DNA of 64,000 bases from Catenulispora sp. MAP5-51 (lineage in GTDB: Bacteria; Actinomycetota; Actinomycetes; Streptomycetales; Catenulisporaceae). The stretch is taken from positions 1 through 64,000 of the forward strand of contig NZ_JBGCCH010000035.1 in NCBI RefSeq assembly GCF_041261205.1. The letters are read 5' to 3'. Below, in pieces: positions 32,948 to 40,697 of the stretch. Position numbers and translations under genes: made by a program. Below the pieces are notes generated by a model that worked only from the letters and a program-made list of their open reading frames with translations, searched no databases and was not told where the DNA came from. The first letter of the stretch is position 1. Every line of letters starts with the position of its first letter.

Positions 32948-32989
32948 TCGCAGTTCGCGGTTCGCGGTTCGCAGTTCGCAGTTCGCAGT
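32948..32989. repeat. Six heptamer repeats before ACP2
   Basis: Six units of GTTCGCA or GTTCGCG in tandem fill most of the 65-bp gap between the ACP2 start and the sulfotransferase stop. They are in the leader of the ACP2 coding region, so copy number could change spacing between genes. Confidence 0.9.
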
Positions 32990-32995
32990 GTCCTG

Positions 32996-34129
32996 TCATG
33001 TCCACGCACCCCGCCCGTAGAGGCGGTTCATCCCCATCCGGCAGGCCCGGCCCAGCTCCTGCCACCGCGCCTCGCCGAGTTCGGCCCGGACCGCCCGGGG
33101 CGCGGCGATCCCGGCGGCCCCGACCGCCTCGCGCCGGCTGTCGCGGTCGACGCCGAGAAAGTCGAAGAGCCCTGCGACGCTGGCGTCGGGCCGTTCCACC
33201 AGATCGCGGTAGTCCAGTTCGTGCAGCCGCGCGTCCTTGGGCAGCGCGGGCATCCCGGCGGCCACCATCGCCGACCACATGAGCCCGTAGCGCGCGATCG
33301 GGACCTGATGGGCCGCGAAGGCCTCGGCGGTGATCCGGTCCGGGGTGAGTGCGGCCAGCGCCGGGTCAGCCGGGATGCCGTCCGTGACACCGGGCCCGGG
33401 CCCGGGCCGCCGGCCGGCCGTGACACCGGGCCCTGATTCGCCGTACGGGTCGTGGCCGAGTGCCGCGGCGAGTTGGGCCTGCATCGCGGTGAACTTGAAG
33501 CGCGGGTGCCGGCTCATCGACGCCGCGCACTCACGGCCGTCCCGGTACATATGGACGACCTGCGCCTCGGGGAACAGCCGCAGCAGCGCCGCGGCGCTGC
33601 CCAGCGATCCACCGGACCGCTCGACCACGACCGAGGGCCTCCGGTCCCCGGCCAGGACGTCGAACAGCCAGCGCAGATGCCGCGACAGCGGCTGCCTTCC
33701 CCGGCGCGGCGTCGCCGCCTCCAGCTTCGCGTACAGATCGTCCGGCCGGTCGGTCAGATGCGGGAGCGTCACGCCGAGCAGCGGCGGGAGATCGGCGGGC
33801 CAGGCGAACCGGCTCGCGCCCTCGCGCGGCTCGAACAGCGGGTAGAGGACCTCCGGGGCGATCTTCCAGCGCTGCAACACCGCGTCGGCGGGCAGCGGGC
33901 GGCTCAGGAAGTCCCAGAACTGCGCCCCGTCCAGGTCGCGCTCGGTGAGGTCCCGGCCCCGCAGGCCGGCGAAGAGCTCTGAGACGCTCAGGATGTCCGG
34001 ATGGCCGGCCAGCACGTCGGACAGGGCCGTGGAGCCGCAGCGCCCGGTTCCCAGCACCAGGCAGATCCGCATCCCGCGAGCAGGTGGTGAGCCCGCCGCA
34101 CCGTCGCGGCCCGCGCTACCGGTGGCCAT
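32996..34129 (-). CDS. PAPS-dependent sulfotransferase
   Basis: A 377-residue protein. The N-terminal motif LVLGTGRCGSTALSDVLAGHP binds the 5'-phosphosulfate of PAPS, and YRDGRECAASMSRH near residue 200 fits the 3'-phosphate-binding segment. The protein should transfer sulfate to a hydroxyl of the product or the acyl chain. With the APS kinase at 24125 this is strong evidence for a sulfated metabolite. The start overlaps the P450 gene by 14 bp. Around residues 230-250 there is a Gly-Pro repeat ([17 protein letters not shown]) encoded by duplicated DNA. Confidence 0.88.
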   Translation of the reverse strand: MATGSAGRDGAAGSPPARGMRICLVLGTGRCGSTALSDVLAGHPDILSVSELFAGLRGRDLTERDLDGAQFWDFLSRPLPADAVLQRWKIAPEVLYPLFEPREGASRFAWPADLPPLLGVTLPHLTDRPDDLYAKLEAATPRRGRQPLSRHLRWLFDVLAGDRRPSVVVERSGGSLGSAAALLRLFPEAQVVHMYRDGRECAASMSRHPRFKFTAMQAQLAAALGHDPYGESGPGVTAGRRPGPGPGVTDGIPADPALAALTPDRITAEAFAAHQVPIARYGLMWSAMVAAGMPALPKDARLHELDYRDLVERPDASVAGLFDFLGVDRDSRREAVGAAGIAAPRAVRAELGEARWQELGRACRMGMNRLYGRGAWT

Positions 34130-35297
34130 CGCCGGGCTCCCAGTCCACCATGAGCCGCACCAGGCCGCGCGTGGCCAGACCGTCCTTCCAGACCACCGGG
34201 TCCGGGGTGTCCGCCAGGCGCAGCGTCGGGAAGCGGGCGAACAGCCGGGTCAGGACGACCTGGAGCTGGAGCCGGGCCAGCGGCGCGCCGAGGCAGCGGT
34301 GCGTGCCGTGCCCGAAGGCCAGGTGAACCGGGTCGCGGCCGTCCAGGGCCAGCCGGTCCGGTTCGGGGAACACCGCCGCGTCCCGGTTCCCGTCGAGCAT
34401 CGACACCACGACGGCTTCCCCGGCCTGCACGGTGACGCCGCCGACCGGTACCGGCTCGACGGCGACCCGGGGGAAGGTCACGACCGAGGCGGAGTTCAGC
34501 CGCAGCAGCTCCTCCACGACGGTCGGCACCGATTCCGGCTTGTCGCGCAGGATCCGCGCGGTCTCCGGGTCGTTCAGCAACGCCAGCACCGCGAGGGTGA
34601 TCTGGCCGATGGTCGACTCGAAGCCGGCCATCAGCAGCGTCAGTCCCATGGTGTGCAGCTCTGAACGCGTCAGGCCGCCGCGCTCGTGCTCGGCGATCAG
34701 GACGCTGAGGAGGTCCTCGCCGGGCCGGCGGCGCTTGCCGGCCAGCAGCCTGGTCATGTACCGGGCCAGCTCCAGCCGGCGGCGCGCGCCGTCCTCGGGC
34801 GTGGCCTCGATGTCGAACAGCACGCTGACGCAGTCCCGGAACCGGTCGATGTCGTCGGCCGGCACGCCGAGCAGTCCGCACATGACGGCGATCGGCAGGT
34901 GCGTCGCGGGCCCGGCGGCGAAGTCCAGCGGCGGTCCGGCCGCCGCCATCAGGGCCAGCTGCTCGTCGACCAGGTTCTCGACCAGCGGGGTGAGCGCGGC
35001 GATGCGCTGCGCGGAGAAGGCGCGGGCGGTGACGCGGCGCAGCCGGGCGTGGTCCGAGCCGTCCATGCTCATGACCGACTCCGGCACCGGCTGGGTGTCC
35101 AGGAACTTCGGGGCCTGCGGTGCCACGGCGCGCGACCGGCTGAACCGCCGGTCGGAGAGCACCAGGCGGGCCAGCGCGTAGTCGCGGACCAGCCACATGC
35201 GGTCGCCGGCCGGAGTGACGATCGGTGCGATCGGCTCCGGCGCGGTCCGCAGCATGTCGGGCATCGGCCCCAGCAGGCGGATGTCGTGCGGATTCAC
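34116..35297 (-). CDS. Cytochrome P450
   Basis: A 393-residue class I bacterial P450 from a GTG after an AAGGGAG RBS. Motifs: I-helix AGFEST (normal AGxxTT, with Ser-Thr), EELLR, and the haem loop FGHGTHRCLGAPLAR with the Cys ligand. It is the first gene of the acyl/tailoring operon, 128 bp from a StrR-type operator. It could hydroxylate or desaturate the acyl chain or cross-link the peptide; position in a fatty-acid operon favours the chain, but this is inference. Confidence 0.93.
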   Translation of the reverse strand: MNPHDIRLLGPMPDMLRTAPEPIAPIVTPAGDRMWLVRDYALARLVLSDRRFSRSRAVAPQAPKFLDTQPVPESVMSMDGSDHARLRRVTARAFSAQRIAALTPLVENLVDEQLALMAAAGPPLDFAAGPATHLPIAVMCGLLGVPADDIDRFRDCVSVLFDIEATPEDGARRRLELARYMTRLLAGKRRRPGEDLLSVLIAEHERGGLTRSELHTMGLTLLMAGFESTIGQITLAVLALLNDPETARILRDKPESVPTVVEELLRLNSASVVTFPRVAVEPVPVGGVTVQAGEAVVVSMLDGNRDAAVFPEPDRLALDGRDPVHLAFGHGTHRCLGAPLARLQLQVVLTRLFARFPTLRLADTPDPVVWKDGLATRGLVRLMVDWEPGDGHR

Positions 35298-35591
35298 CAG
35301 CGGGCTCCCTTGGTCGCTCGGCGGCGCCCCCGCCCGGGCGGTGTGGCGCCGGGCCCGTCGGGGCAGGCCGCGCCACCGAGAGTAGGTCGGGGGGCCGTTG
35401 CCGGGTCAATGTCAGAGCACGGACGTTCAACCGGCCCGGCGCCGCAGTTGAACGCCCCTGCGGACGGGCCGCGCACCCGGAGCGGATCAGAGTATTGAGC
35501 CGCTTTCCGGCGCTGTGCCATCGTGGGCCGGACCGTGCCCGGCACGGATCGCCTCCAGATCGGCCGACTTCCAGATGGGCGTTGATGCGCA
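35298..35591. promoter_or_regulatory. Divergent promoter region between P450 operon and second KAS II
   Basis: A 294-bp non-coding stretch (320 bp if KAS II starts at 35619) containing StrR-type operator 3. No other feature is seen. Confidence 0.7.
35425..35453. promoter_or_regulatory. StrR-type operator 3
   Basis: GTTCAAC (35425-35431), 15 bp, GTTGAAC (35447-35453): both half-sites are perfect and form an exact inverted repeat. It can serve the P450 operon (leftward) and the second KAS II (rightward). Confidence 0.85.
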
Positions 35592-36887
35592 GTGGACATC
35601 GTGGACATCGAGAACATCATGGATATCGGGGATTCCGGGAACACCGCGGTCGCCGTCACCGGCTTCGGCGCCGTCACGCCGGTGGGCGCGGACGCGCCGT
35701 CGGCGTGGAAGGCGATGCTGGCCGGGCAGTCCGGGGTGCGGACCCTGCCGCAGGAGACCACGGCCGGCTTGCAGGTGCGGATCGGCGCGCCGGCCGACAT
35801 CGACCTCGCGGCGGTCATCCCGAGCTCGCGGCTGCGGACCATGGACCGCTGCGCGGGGCTGGCGCTGACGGCCGCGCTGGAGGCGTGGCGGCACGCGGGG
35901 CTGCCGGAGGTGGACCCCGAGCGGCTCGCCGTCTCGGTCGGCACCGGCATCGGCGGGTTCAGCACGACCGTCTCGGTCCTGGACACCTTCCGGGAGCGCG
36001 GCTGGCGCCGGCTCTCGCCGTTCAGCGCGCCCATGCTGATGCCGAACAGCCCGGCCGCCTGGATCGGCATCGAACTCGATGCCCGCGCCGGCGTCCACAC
36101 CTCGGTGAGTGCCTGCGCGTCCGGCGCGGAGGCCATCGGATACGGCATGGAGATGATCCGCTCGGGACGGGCCGACGTCGTGGTGGCCGGCGGTGCCGAG
36201 GCCATGATCACCCCGGAGCTGCTGGGGATGTTCTCCGCGATGCAGGCGCTGTCGCTGCGCAACGACGAGCCGGAGCGGGCTTCGCGGCCCTTCGACCGGG
36301 ACCGGGACGGCTTCGTGCTCGGCGAGGGCGCCGGCATCCTGGTGTTGGAGTCGGCCGCGCACGCGGCCCGGCGCGGCGCCGAGGTGCTGGCCGTCGCCGC
36401 CGGCGTCGGCTTCTCGGCGGACGCGCACCACATCACCGCTCCCCACCCCGAGGGTTCCGGACTTGCTCTGGCCATGCGCAACGCATTGGCCGACGCGCGG
36501 GCGACGGCGCAGGACGTGGTCCACGTGAACGCGCACGCGACGTCGACGCGCGCGGGCGACGCCGCCGAGGCCGCCGCGGTGCGCGCCGTGCTCGGCGCGC
36601 ACCGCGGCGACCGGCGGCCGGTGGTGTCCGCGACGAAATCGATGACCGGCCATCTGGTCGGGGCGGCCGGCGCGGTCGAGGCCGTGGCCGCGATCTGCGC
36701 GCTGCGCGACGGGCTCGCGCCGCCCACGATCAACCTCGACGAGCCCGATCCGTCGACGGCGGCCGGACTCGACATCGCGACCGAACCGCGGCGGTTGCCG
36801 GTCGCCGCGGGACGGAGTGTGGCGCTGAGCAACTCCTCCGGTTTCGGCGGGCACAACGTGTCGCTGGCCTTTCGGACCGTGGGCTGA
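35592..36887 (+). CDS. Second beta-ketoacyl-ACP synthase II (FabF-like)
   Basis: A condensing enzyme of 431 residues from the GTG at 35592, or 422 from the ATG at 35619. Active-site Cys is in SACASGAEAIG, His in NAHATST, and Lys/His in KSMTGHLVGAAGAVE, so it should be active. The first codons are a 9-bp tandem repeat (GTGGACATC twice, then GAGAACATC and ATGGATATC), which makes the true start uncertain; the family region begins about residue 17. It is a single-gene unit divergent from the P450 operon and likely works with KAS III and the ACPs on the lipid tail. Confidence 0.92.
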   Translation: MDIVDIENIMDIGDSGNTAVAVTGFGAVTPVGADAPSAWKAMLAGQSGVRTLPQETTAGLQVRIGAPADIDLAAVIPSSRLRTMDRCAGLALTAALEAWRHAGLPEVDPERLAVSVGTGIGGFSTTVSVLDTFRERGWRRLSPFSAPMLMPNSPAAWIGIELDARAGVHTSVSACASGAEAIGYGMEMIRSGRADVVVAGGAEAMITPELLGMFSAMQALSLRNDEPERASRPFDRDRDGFVLGEGAGILVLESAAHAARRGAEVLAVAAGVGFSADAHHITAPHPEGSGLALAMRNALADARATAQDVVHVNAHATSTRAGDAAEAAAVRAVLGAHRGDRRPVVSATKSMTGHLVGAAGAVEAVAAICALRDGLAPPTINLDEPDPSTAAGLDIATEPRRLPVAAGRSVALSNSSGFGGHNVSLAFRTVG

Positions 36888-36904
36888 ACCACGTCCGAGT
36901 GGGC

Positions 36905-36925
36905 TGGGCTGGGTTGGGCTGGGCA
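36905..36925. repeat. Short GGGCT tandem repeat
   Basis: Four pentamers GGGCT/GGGTT in a row just after the second KAS II stop, in the gap before the convergent strR1 stop. Confidence 0.7.
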
Positions 36926-36980
36926 CCACCAGGCCGACTGCCGAACGGTCTGGCGGTGCCCGCGGCCCGGGCGCCTGCCG

Positions 36981-38039
36981 TCAGCCCGAGCCTTCGAACT
37001 CATCGGCCACCGAGAGCCACGCCTTGGCGCACTCCCGGGCGACGGCGGCCAGGGTCGGCCGCCAGTGCGGGGGTACGGCCCGCACCGCTTGGTCGGCCTG
37101 GCCCTGGACGACGACCCGCGTGTCGAACCAGCGGATCAGGGCTCTGCCGGACTGGGAGTAGCGCAGCGTCGGATCGTGCCGCAGCCCTTTGAGCGCCGCG
37201 GAGACGTCCACGCCCGGCACGTCGGCCGGCGCGGTGTGCCGCCGCTCGGGTACCGGCGGCTCTCCGGCCTGCAGACGGAGCCGTACGTCGCGGGCGGTGC
37301 CCACCGAGATGCCCGCCTCGCGGGCGATCTCGCGGAGCGAGGCCTGCGGCCGCCGGGCGATGATCTCGGCGGCCGCCAGCCGGCCCTGGACCCCCGACAG
37401 GGGACGGACCCGGCCGTCGGCGCCGAGGCGTTCGCGGCCCGCGGTCCCGGTTTGCAGACCGGCCCGGATGTCCGCGACGGTCCGCGCCGCCAAGCCCGTG
37501 GTGCGTGCGATCGCCCGATCGGACAGCCGCGGGTGCGACCCCATGATGCGGGCCGCCGCCGTGCGCCGGTCCTCGGCCGACAACGGCAGGCCGTGGGCCA
37601 CGTTCGAGCTGACCCCCAGCCGGAACGCGTCCTCCCGGCTGCCGTCGAAGAACTGGACGGCGATCAGCTCCTGGCCCTTCGTGCGGGCCACGGTGAGCCG
37701 GTGCATGCCGTCCACGACGCGCATCGGCGGTCCCCGGTGCACCACGATCGGCGGCAGCGGCGCCTCGATCTCGGCCAGGGCCCGCAGATGGACCGGATCG
37801 AGCCCGGCCGTCCGCGGGGAGTCCGCGTCGCACAAGTCCGCCACCGGCACCAGGACGATCTCGGCGCCGTACTCGACCGAGCCCGCCGCGGGACTCCACT
37901 CCGCCGCGGCCCCGTCCCCGCCGGCGGCCCGGATCCCGTGCAGGGAACCGGCGAAGAAGCGGTCCCCGACAGAACTCTGCCACGGTGCGGGCTCCACGGC
38001 CCGGGCCGGGTCCACCGGATTGTTGGAAACAGTGTTCAC
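36981..38039 (-). CDS. StrR-like cluster-situated activator 1
   Basis: A 352-residue protein with a ParB-like N-terminal domain as in StrR and glycopeptide regulators: LAEIEAPLPPIVVHRG, MRVVDGMHRL, FDGSREDAF, NVAHGLPLS, then the helix-turn-helix SDRAIARTTGLAARTVADIR and a second one REIAREAGISVGTARDVR. StrR proteins activate antibiotic genes by binding GTTCGAC-type palindromes; six matching sites lie in this window. The GTG overlaps the stop of the upstream small gene (GTGA), so they are co-translated. It is a paralogue of the gene at 42853. Confidence 0.9.
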   Translation of the reverse strand: MNTVSNNPVDPARAVEPAPWQSSVGDRFFAGSLHGIRAAGGDGAAAEWSPAAGSVEYGAEIVLVPVADLCDADSPRTAGLDPVHLRALAEIEAPLPPIVVHRGPPMRVVDGMHRLTVARTKGQELIAVQFFDGSREDAFRLGVSSNVAHGLPLSAEDRRTAAARIMGSHPRLSDRAIARTTGLAARTVADIRAGLQTGTAGRERLGADGRVRPLSGVQGRLAAAEIIARRPQASLREIAREAGISVGTARDVRLRLQAGEPPVPERRHTAPADVPGVDVSAALKGLRHDPTLRYSQSGRALIRWFDTRVVVQGQADQAVRAVPPHWRPTLAAVARECAKAWLSVADEFEGSG

Positions 38040-38374
38040 AATTCCCCGTCCCCCAGTCTGAGCATGAACAGGACATCGGCTGCCTCGTCGGAGCGGCACA
38101 GGACACTGAATCCGGCGAGCTCGGGGAACTTGGCGACCGCCCGGCCGCACAGGTCCAGCGCCGTCTCGCACTCGGCCATGCCCGCACCGCGGTGGAAGAG
38201 CACCACGTCCACGGCCCCGTCCCCGTCCGGCACATCCCGGGCCATCGCGTGCTCCAGCCGGTGCTCGGCCGTGGCGACCGCCTTCAGCATGCCGACCAGT
38301 TCGGCGCTGTCGAGCGCCGGTACCCGTGACCCCGTTCCCGGCAGCAGCCGGAGCACGACAACCTGCATAGCCAA
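38036..38374 (-). CDS. 112-residue protein of duplicated regulatory cassette (copy 1)
   Basis: A small soluble protein with no signal peptide. It has hydrophobic strand-like segments (MQVVVLRLL, AVDVVLF, FSVLCR) alternating with helices, suggesting a ferredoxin-like fold. It resembles the protein at 45307-45630 in length, strand pattern and the shared LEH segment, although identity is low. It lies 1 bp after a secreted peptide gene and overlaps strR1. No function is assigned; its context suggests a role in the peptide's handling or in regulation. Confidence 0.7.
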   Translation of the reverse strand: MAMQVVVLRLLPGTGSRVPALDSAELVGMLKAVATAEHRLEHAMARDVPDGDGAVDVVLFHRGAGMAECETALDLCGRAVAKFPELAGFSVLCRSDEAADVLFMLRLGDGEL

Positions 38375-38375
38375 C

Positions 38376-38555
38376 TCATCCCCAGCAGCTGGTACAGGCC
38401 GGGTCGCCGTCCGACGCGGGCAGCGTGTCGTCGGCCCGGACGACGGAGGCGGTCCCGGTCCCGGTCCGGCCGGCGGCGGTGGCCGAGGCGGCGCCGGCCC
38501 CCAGCAGCATGCCGGACGCCGCGATCACCGCAATAAACAGCTTGAGAAAAGACAT
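38376..38555 (-). CDS. Small secreted peptide, 59 residues (cassette copy 1)
   Basis: Translation gives MSFLKLFIAVIAASGMLL, a clear signal peptide, with likely cleavage after ASA or ATA around residues 24-28. The mature part is about 32 residues and ends in DGDPACTSCWG, with two Cys in a CxxC. It starts a three-gene minus operon with the 112-residue protein and strR1, with a 1-bp gap to the next start. No modification enzymes for a ribosomal peptide lie near, so a signalling or accessory role is more likely than a RiPP. Conserved pairing with regulators supports that idea but does not prove it. Confidence 0.7.
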   Translation of the reverse strand: MSFLKLFIAVIAASGMLLGAGAASATAAGRTGTGTASVVRADDTLPASDGDPACTSCWG

Positions 38556-38863
38556 GACAACTCCTGTGTATACAGGTCGCCGTGAAGGGCGATCTCAGCC
38601 AAGTGGGGGCGGCGGACTCCGGAGGTGGAGCCCTCACTACAGCGAGTGTGTGGGACCCGGCGATCGTCGCGACAGGCCTGCGACCAGGCACTTTCAAGCC
38701 ATGGCAGCTTGGTGCCACGGGCCCGCGCGGCCGCGGCGGGCGCCGCGCGGCCGAGCCGAAATTGTTCGGGTCCTGATATCTACTGCTGAGACATTCTTGC
38801 CCAGCTCGCAAGGCTTCGGAATAATCCCGCATGGGGAGGAAGCGATGAACGGGGGAGTTTGTT
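38556..38863. promoter_or_regulatory. Divergent region between secreted-peptide operon and TrmB/LuxR regulator A
   Basis: This 308-bp stretch has no gene and no StrR-type palindrome. A GGGGGAG RBS for the rightward gene lies at 38851-38857, and a small inverted repeat CAAGC/GCTTG at 38696-38712. Nothing else is recognised. Confidence 0.5.
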
Positions 38864-39853
38864 GTGCTCAAACAACTTGGTCTGAGCGAAAACGATGAAC
38901 GGGTTTACTGGTCCCTTCTCACGGACCCCGACCTCGGCGTCGCCGATCTGGCCACGGAGCTCGTGCTCACCGAGGGCGAAGTCCGGCTCGCGCTGGAGCA
39001 TCTCGGCGAGCTGACCCTCCTGCGCAGCTCCCGCGACACCCCCGGCAGACTGCGCCCGGTCAGTCCCGAATACGGCCTGCGGATCCTGCTGGCCCACCAG
39101 GAGGCCGAGCTGGAGGAACGCCGGCGCGAGATCGCCGCGAGCCGGGTCTCGGTCCAGCAGATGGTCGAGCAGTACTCCGACCTGCGCCGCAAGAACACCC
39201 AGCTGGAGATCGAGCAGATCGCCGGCCTGGACGCGGTCCAGGCCCGCATGGAGGAGATCATCCACGACGCCCAGACCGACTGCCGCTCCGCGGTCCCGGG
39301 CGGACCGGTCGCCCAGGAGGTCCTGACCGCCGCACGCCCCTTGGACGAAGCCCTGTTCCACCGCGGCATCCATCAGCGGGTCCTCTACCAGGAGGCGGTC
39401 CGGGCCAGCCCCCACACCGTCGAGTACGGCCGCTGGATGATCGACAACGGCGCGGAGGTCCGCACCTTCCCGGTCCTGCCCCCGCGCATGCTCATCGTCG
39501 ACAGCTCGACCGCCCTGGTCCCGTCGGCTCCGGACGCCCCGGCGCTCGGCGCCGTGTGCGTCAGGGCGCCGGGGATCGTCTCGGCACTGATAGCGCTGTT
39601 CGAACAGACCTGGCAGCTCGCCACGCCGCTGGCCGAGCCGGACGCGCCGGACAGTTCCGGCGGCCTGTCCCCCACCGAGCGCGCACTGCTCTCGATGCTC
39701 GCACGAGGGATGACTGATGAGGCCGCTGCCAAGCGGCTGGGCGTCTCGCTGCGGACGGTACGCCGGCGGATGGACGAGTTGATGGCCCGGCTCAACGCGC
39801 ACAGCCGGTTCGAGGCCGGACTCAAGGCCGGTAAGCGGGGATGGCTGGAGTGA
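38864..39853 (+). CDS. TrmB/LuxR-type transcriptional regulator A
   Basis: A 329-residue protein from a GTG after a GGGGGAG RBS. The N-terminus (residues 1-65) is a winged-helix like TrmB. A coiled-coil-like segment follows (about 75-125), then a sensor-like region, and a C-terminal LuxR helix-turn-helix (LSPTERALLSMLARGMTDEAAAKRLGVSLRTVRRRMDELMARL region, about 265-310). The ligand is unknown. It is a clear structural match to the regulator at 44172-45200. Both lie next to small secreted peptide genes, so peptide sensing is an attractive but unproved role. Confidence 0.88.
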   Translation: MLKQLGLSENDERVYWSLLTDPDLGVADLATELVLTEGEVRLALEHLGELTLLRSSRDTPGRLRPVSPEYGLRILLAHQEAELEERRREIAASRVSVQQMVEQYSDLRRKNTQLEIEQIAGLDAVQARMEEIIHDAQTDCRSAVPGGPVAQEVLTAARPLDEALFHRGIHQRVLYQEAVRASPHTVEYGRWMIDNGAEVRTFPVLPPRMLIVDSSTALVPSAPDAPALGAVCVRAPGIVSALIALFEQTWQLATPLAEPDAPDSSGGLSPTERALLSMLARGMTDEAAAKRLGVSLRTVRRRMDELMARLNAHSRFEAGLKAGKRGWLE

Positions 39854-39975
39854 AGCCGGGCACCGGCCGGCGGATTTGAGGGCTGGTCCGGTATCGAAAC
39901 CGCCGCTTGACCAAAGCGCTTCAAGCGGTCACCGGAACACCGGCGCCGGCATTCCCGTACCGCTGCCCGGAAGGT

Positions 39976-40005
39976 GTTCAACCGGCATTCCGGACGCAGT
40001 TGAAC
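39976..40005. promoter_or_regulatory. StrR-type operator 4
   Basis: GTTCAAC (39976-39982), 16 bp, GTTGAAC (39999-40005). Both half-sites are perfect, with one extra base of spacing. It lies in the 310-bp gap between regulator A and the secreted protein gene at 40164; nothing else is seen in that gap except a GATATC at 40013-40018 that may be part of a promoter. Confidence 0.8.
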
Positions 40006-40163
40006 ACGCCGCGGATATCACACTTCTCGATAGCCGCCAACAGATTCTCGTGGAAGTTGCCAGGGCACGGATTCACCATTCCGCAAGCCTTGTCGGGTTT
40101 CACAGAGGCCTGCGAGCCTGGGAATGCGATTTCACGATCCCACGAGAACCCAGGAGAAACACT

Positions 40164-40562
40164 GTGAACAAGCTCATCCGTCTTGCCACCGTTCTCGCCG
40201 GCGCCGGTGCGCTGGCCCTGCCGACCGCTGCCGTGTCCAACGCCGCCTCGGCGCGTCCGGCCGACGCGGCGTGTGTCGTCGTCAACGGCTCGAACGCCTA
40301 CGGGACCGGCACCATCTCCCTGTGTCCGCAGTCCGACGGCACCACGCACGCCACCGGGAACATCACCCCGCTCCTGCACAGCGACTGGATAGACAACAAC
40401 TGCATCGCCTGGGACGTCCTGGAGGGCCCCACGCACTCGCAGCTCGAGACCACGGTCTGCCCCGGTCCCGCCGGCACCACCAACGTGACCACTCCCTTCG
40501 ACTTCTCCTTCACCCCCGAAGCCGCCATCACCGGCGCGCAGATCGTCCACGTCGACGTGTGA
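40164..40562 (+). CDS. Secreted 132-residue protein of unknown function
   Basis: GTG start after an AGGAG RBS. A signal peptide (MNKLIRLATVLAGAGALALP) is followed by ASA cleavage sites about residues 28-31. The mature domain has four Cys and alternating Thr/Val-rich strands, so a small disulfide-bonded beta domain is plausible. Its position behind a perfect StrR-type operator suggests co-expression with the biosynthetic genes. I do not recognise the family. Confidence 0.8.
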   Translation: MNKLIRLATVLAGAGALALPTAAVSNAASARPADAACVVVNGSNAYGTGTISLCPQSDGTTHATGNITPLLHSDWIDNNCIAWDVLEGPTHSQLETTVCPGPAGTTNVTTPFDFSFTPEAAITGAQIVHVDV

Positions 40563-40571
40563 CGTGCCGCT

Positions 40572-40607
40572 GGGTGCCCCCGCTCGGGTCACCGGGCAGG
40601 GGCACCC
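40572..40607 (+). terminator. Inverted repeat after the secreted protein gene
   Basis: GGGTGCCCC (40572-40580) and GGGGCACCC (40599-40607), a perfect 9-bp stem with an 18-nt loop starting 10 bp after the stop. No T-run follows, as is common in GC-rich genomes. Confidence 0.55.
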
Positions 40608-40697
40608 GCGTCGGTGTCGGTGGGGGGGCCAGCACCACCATCGGGAGTGAGGCCTGCGGGATGGTTCTCCCCCGATGTGCCCGAATACGGTTGACGC

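Noticed and set aside
38376-38555. The secreted 59-residue peptide as a lanthipeptide or other RiPP precursor.
   Set aside because: No lanthipeptide synthetase, radical SAM, YcaO or other modifying enzyme is nearby, and the N-terminus is a standard Sec signal, not a leader of a known RiPP class.
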